A stretch of DNA of 6,728 bases from Rhodospirillaceae bacterium CCH5-H10 (lineage in GTDB: Bacteria; Pseudomonadota; Alphaproteobacteria; Reyranellales; Reyranellaceae): NCBI GenBank assembly GCA_001557035.1, contig LSKJ01000890.1:1-6728 (forward strand), read 5' to 3'. Position 1 is the first letter of the stretch. Every line of letters starts with the position of its first letter. This document shows positions 5,129 through 6,728 of the stretch, one piece after another. A program made the position numbers and the translations under genes. The notes beneath the pieces were generated by a model, which was not told the DNA's origin, ran no database searches, and worked only from the letters and a program-made list of their open reading frames with translations.

Positions 5129-6471
5129 CAGGACACCTTTGCAAGCGGCGGGGTGTCGACCGCGACGGCATAGGCCGCGACGTCCCCCACGATGATGAGG
5201 CTGGGTCCGCCGCCCTGGACATGGGCGGCCGCGAGCCGCGCGAGGTCGGCGAGCTGGCCCGTGGAAACGATCTGATCGGCGCGCGTGCCGTTCTCGATGA
5301 CGGCGACCGGAGTGGCCGGATCGGCCCCCGCCTCCAGCAGGCGATCGCGCACCGCGGGCGCTTCGGTCGCGCCCATGTAGATCGCGAGCGTATGCCCCTG
5401 GGCGGCGAGCGCCGGCCATGCCACGGGCTTGCTGCCGATGGCGCTGTGGCCGCTCACGAAGGTCAGGGCGGAGGCCTGATGGCGATGGGTCAGCGGGATC
5501 CCGGCCGAGGCCGCGCATCCCAGCGCTGCGGTGATGCCGGGCACGATGGTGTAGGCAAGGCCCGCGGCCCGCAGCGCATCGACTTCTTCCCCACCGCGAC
5601 CGAACACGAACGGATCGCCCGCCTTCAGGCGAACCACGGTCTGGCCGGCGCGCACGCGGCGCACCAGCTCGGCATCGATGTCGGCCTGCGCCCAGCTCGG
5701 GCGGCCCTTGCGCTTGCCCACGGAAACGATCTCCGCGTCGCGGCGCGCACGGTTCAGCACGGCCGGCGGCACGAGGTCGTCGTGCAGGACGACGTCGGCT
5801 TCCTGCAGGAGCTGAGCGGCCTTGAGAGTGAGGAGATCGGGATCGCCGGGACCGGCCCCCACGATATGGGCTATGCCGGCGGAAACAGTCTGGCGACGCG
5901 CGGCATCGAGATCACCCAGGACCACGCGACGCGCGCCGGCCTCGTCGCCGGCCAGCGCGAGACGCGCCGCCGGTCCCTCGACCAGACGGCGCAAGAACGC
6001 GCGGCGACGAGCGGGATCGGCGATCAGTGCATTCACCTGCCCGCGAAAGGTCAGGGCCAGGCTCGCCAGCGTTCCAATACGCTCCGGCAGCACCGCCTCG
6101 ATCCGGCTACGCAATACGCTCGCCAGCGTGGGCGACGCGCCGCTTGTCGAGATCGCCACCACGACTCCGTCGCGGTCGACGATGGCCGGCATGATGAAGT
6201 CGCAAAGCGCGGGCCGGTCGGCCACGTTCACCGGCACGCCGGCTGCCTTGGCGAGACGCTGGGCGGCCGTGTCGGTCGCCTCGTCGGCAGTCGCTACGAA
6301 CGCCGCAGCGGCGCCCTGGAAATCATTCGATGCGATCGACCCGGCGTCGAGCCGCCGCACGTCGGCGCCCGCCGACAAGGCCAGCTTCACGCGCAGGTCC
6401 GCCTTCGGCCCCTCACCGATCACCACGACCTTCCGGCCGGCCAGATCGAAGAAGAGCGGCAGATGCTTCAC
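5128..6471 (-). CDS. cysG: Siroheme synthase CysG (dehydrogenase/ferrochelatase plus uroporphyrinogen-III methyltransferase)
   Basis: This 447-aa bifunctional protein converts uroporphyrinogen III to siroheme, the cofactor of the CysI encoded two genes on. The N-terminal half is the NAD-dependent precorrin-2 dehydrogenase/ferrochelatase: a Rossmann loop IGEGPKADLR (18-27), NVADRPALCDFIMPAIVDR (82-100, with the likely catalytic Asp85) and AISTSGASPTLA (106-117). The C-terminal half is the SAM-dependent methyltransferase: VGAGPGDPDLLTLKA (204-218), VGKRKGR (251-257), VRLKAGDPFVFGRGGEE (280-296), PGITAALGCAASAGIPLTHR (311-330) and YMG (365-367). Length is close to the usual 450-470. The start is a GTG at 6471, placed where the family N-terminus (KHLPLFFDLAGRKV) begins. 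It has no ribosome binding site and overlaps the stop of a 35-codon reading frame as GTGA, which suggests reinitiation. The Rossmann loop departs from the usual GGG as GEG. Confidence 0.96.
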   Translation of the reverse strand: MKHLPLFFDLAGRKVVVIGEGPKADLRVKLALSAGADVRRLDAGSIASNDFQGAAAAFVATADEATDTAAQRLAKAAGVPVNVADRPALCDFIMPAIVDRDGVVVAISTSGASPTLASVLRSRIEAVLPERIGTLASLALTFRGQVNALIADPARRRAFLRRLVEGPAARLALAGDEAGARRVVLGDLDAARRQTVSAGIAHIVGAGPGDPDLLTLKAAQLLQEADVVLHDDLVPPAVLNRARRDAEIVSVGKRKGRPSWAQADIDAELVRRVRAGQTVVRLKAGDPFVFGRGGEEVDALRAAGLAYTIVPGITAALGCAASAGIPLTHRHQASALTFVSGHSAIGSKPVAWPALAAQGHTLAIYMGATEAPAVRDRLLEAGADPATPVAVIENGTRADQIVSTGQLADLARLAAAHVQGGGPSLIIVGDVAAYAVAVDTPPLAKVS

Positions 6472-6575
6472 GACACGGCCGCGCGCAGCACGACGTTGAG
6501 GGCGAGCATGCCGACGGCCTGGGAGATCGAGATGACCCAGAGGGAGGTTTCGGACTTGGGGAGGAACTTGGACAT
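6468..6575 (-). CDS. Small 35-aa putative single-pass membrane peptide, coupled to cysG
   Basis: This short reading frame encodes MSKFLPKSETSLWVISISQA followed by VGMLALNVVLRAAVS. Residues 12-30 form an uncharged hydrophobic segment long enough to cross a membrane once, with two Lys before it and an Arg after it. Its ATG at 6575 follows a purine-rich AAAGGCGGGTG stretch at 6591-6581, and its TGA overlaps the GTG start of cysG by four bases (GTGA). CysG itself has no ribosome binding site, so translation of this frame is the simplest way to load ribosomes onto cysG. In-frame ATGs further upstream (6611, 6656) lack a good site at the right distance and give less natural N-termini. I do not recognise the family. 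It may be a real small membrane protein or only a leader peptide. Confidence 0.5.
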   Translation of the reverse strand: MSKFLPKSETSLWVISISQAVGMLALNVVLRAAVS

Positions 6576-6580
6576 GCTGG

Positions 6581-6591
6581 CACCCGCCTTT
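6581..6591 (-). promoter_or_regulatory. Ribosome binding site of the 35-aa reading frame upstream of cysG
   Basis: On the minus strand the purine-rich AAAGGCGGGTG ends 5 bases before the ATG at 6575. The AAAGG part sits a little far and the GGGTG part at normal distance. It favours this start over the upstream ATGs and is the only plausible loading site ahead of cysG. Confidence 0.5.
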
Positions 6592-6640
6592 GATCTGGCG
6601 ATTCCTCGCATATCCACCACGAAGTGAATTCCCGAAGGTT

Positions 6641-6728
6641 GTTCAGAAGGGAGCAATTCCTGCCGTTCAAGGGCAGCAGAAGGAAATTTTTATCGCCCTT
6701 GAACGGCAGGAATTGCTCCCTTCTGAAC
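6641..6728. repeat. Perfect 34-bp inverted repeat with 20-base AT-rich loop at the window edge
   Basis: Bases 6641-6674 and 6695-6728 are exact reverse complements (34 of 34). The loop 6675-6694 (AGCAGAAGGAAATTTTTATC) is far richer in A and T than the rest of the window. The right arm ends on the very last base given, so the repeat may extend further. It lies 66 bases upstream of the 35-aa frame and so in the likely leader or promoter region of the sulfite reduction operon. No T-run follows it on the minus strand, so it does not look like an intrinsic terminator of a gene coming from the right. It may be a natural palindrome, part of a mobile element, or a fold-back artefact at a contig end. 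Confidence 0.9.

Noticed and set aside
5129..5518. Extended 234-codon reading of the DUF2849 frame into cysG
   Set aside because: The part upstream of 5128 is out-of-frame cysG sequence; the family N-terminus and a ribosome binding site place the start at 5128.
5221..6627. A 468-codon open frame on the + strand opposite cysG
   Set aside because: Antisense to a well-conserved enzyme, with low-complexity Arg/Gly/His-rich product; a codon-bias shadow.
6641..6728. Riboswitch or attenuator for the sulfur operon
   Set aside because: A perfect 34-bp duplex has none of the bulges and conserved loops of SAM or cobalamin riboswitches, no U-run follows, and an edge artefact is at least as likely.
1..6728. 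CRISPR array, tRNA, rRNA, phage genes or a defence system
   Set aside because: No regularly spaced direct repeats, no cloverleaf or rRNA-like sequence, and no phage or defence-family protein was seen; apart from the small repeats the window is housekeeping metabolism and transport.

Overview
The window looks like chromosomal DNA from a GC-rich alphaproteobacterium. The basis is the high GC with strong G/C third-position bias, tight spacing of genes, and above all the gene order cysG - DUF2849 - cysI (nitrite/sulfite reductase) - DUF934, an arrangement I associate with Alphaproteobacteria. I cannot name a genus from sequence alone.

Layout, left to right. Positions 1-100 hold the last 32 codons of a glycine-rich protein on the + strand. 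Positions 98-282 look like a small non-autonomous transposable element (MITE-like): 24-bp imperfect terminal inverted repeats, flanking TA dinucleotides, and a nested 25-bp palindrome in the middle. It sits exactly in the stop codons of the two convergent genes on either side. Next, on the minus strand, come a 115-aa ArsC/Spx-family (YffB-like) protein (280-627) and, 18 bp upstream of it, a secreted 527-aa family-5 extracellular solute-binding protein (646-2229) with no transporter partner in view. A 110-bp divergent intergenic region separates these from a 126-aa + strand protein of unknown function (2340-2720), possibly read from a leaderless mRNA.

Positions 2721-6575 form one minus-strand transcription unit for assimilatory sulfite reduction. 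In order of transcription it contains a 35-aa putative single-pass membrane peptide (6575-6468), siroheme synthase CysG (6471-5128), a DUF2849 protein (5128-4814), the siroheme/4Fe-4S sulfite (or nitrite) reductase CysI (4821-3148) and a DUF934 protein (3161-2721). Every junction overlaps (4, 1, 8 and 14 bases), so translation is probably coupled along the whole unit. CysG makes the siroheme that CysI needs; DUF2849 and DUF934 are uncharacterised partners by association. No cysH, cysD/N or flavoprotein cysJ lies in the window. The operon ends with its stop codon back to back with that of the convergent 126-aa gene (TGATCA).

The right edge (6641-6728) is a perfect 34-bp inverted repeat around an AT-rich 20-base loop, ending exactly at the last base of the window. 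It could be a real hairpin upstream of the operon or a fold-back/contig-end artefact. The most interesting points are the MITE-like insertion into shared stop codons, the small membrane peptide coupled to cysG, and this terminal palindrome.
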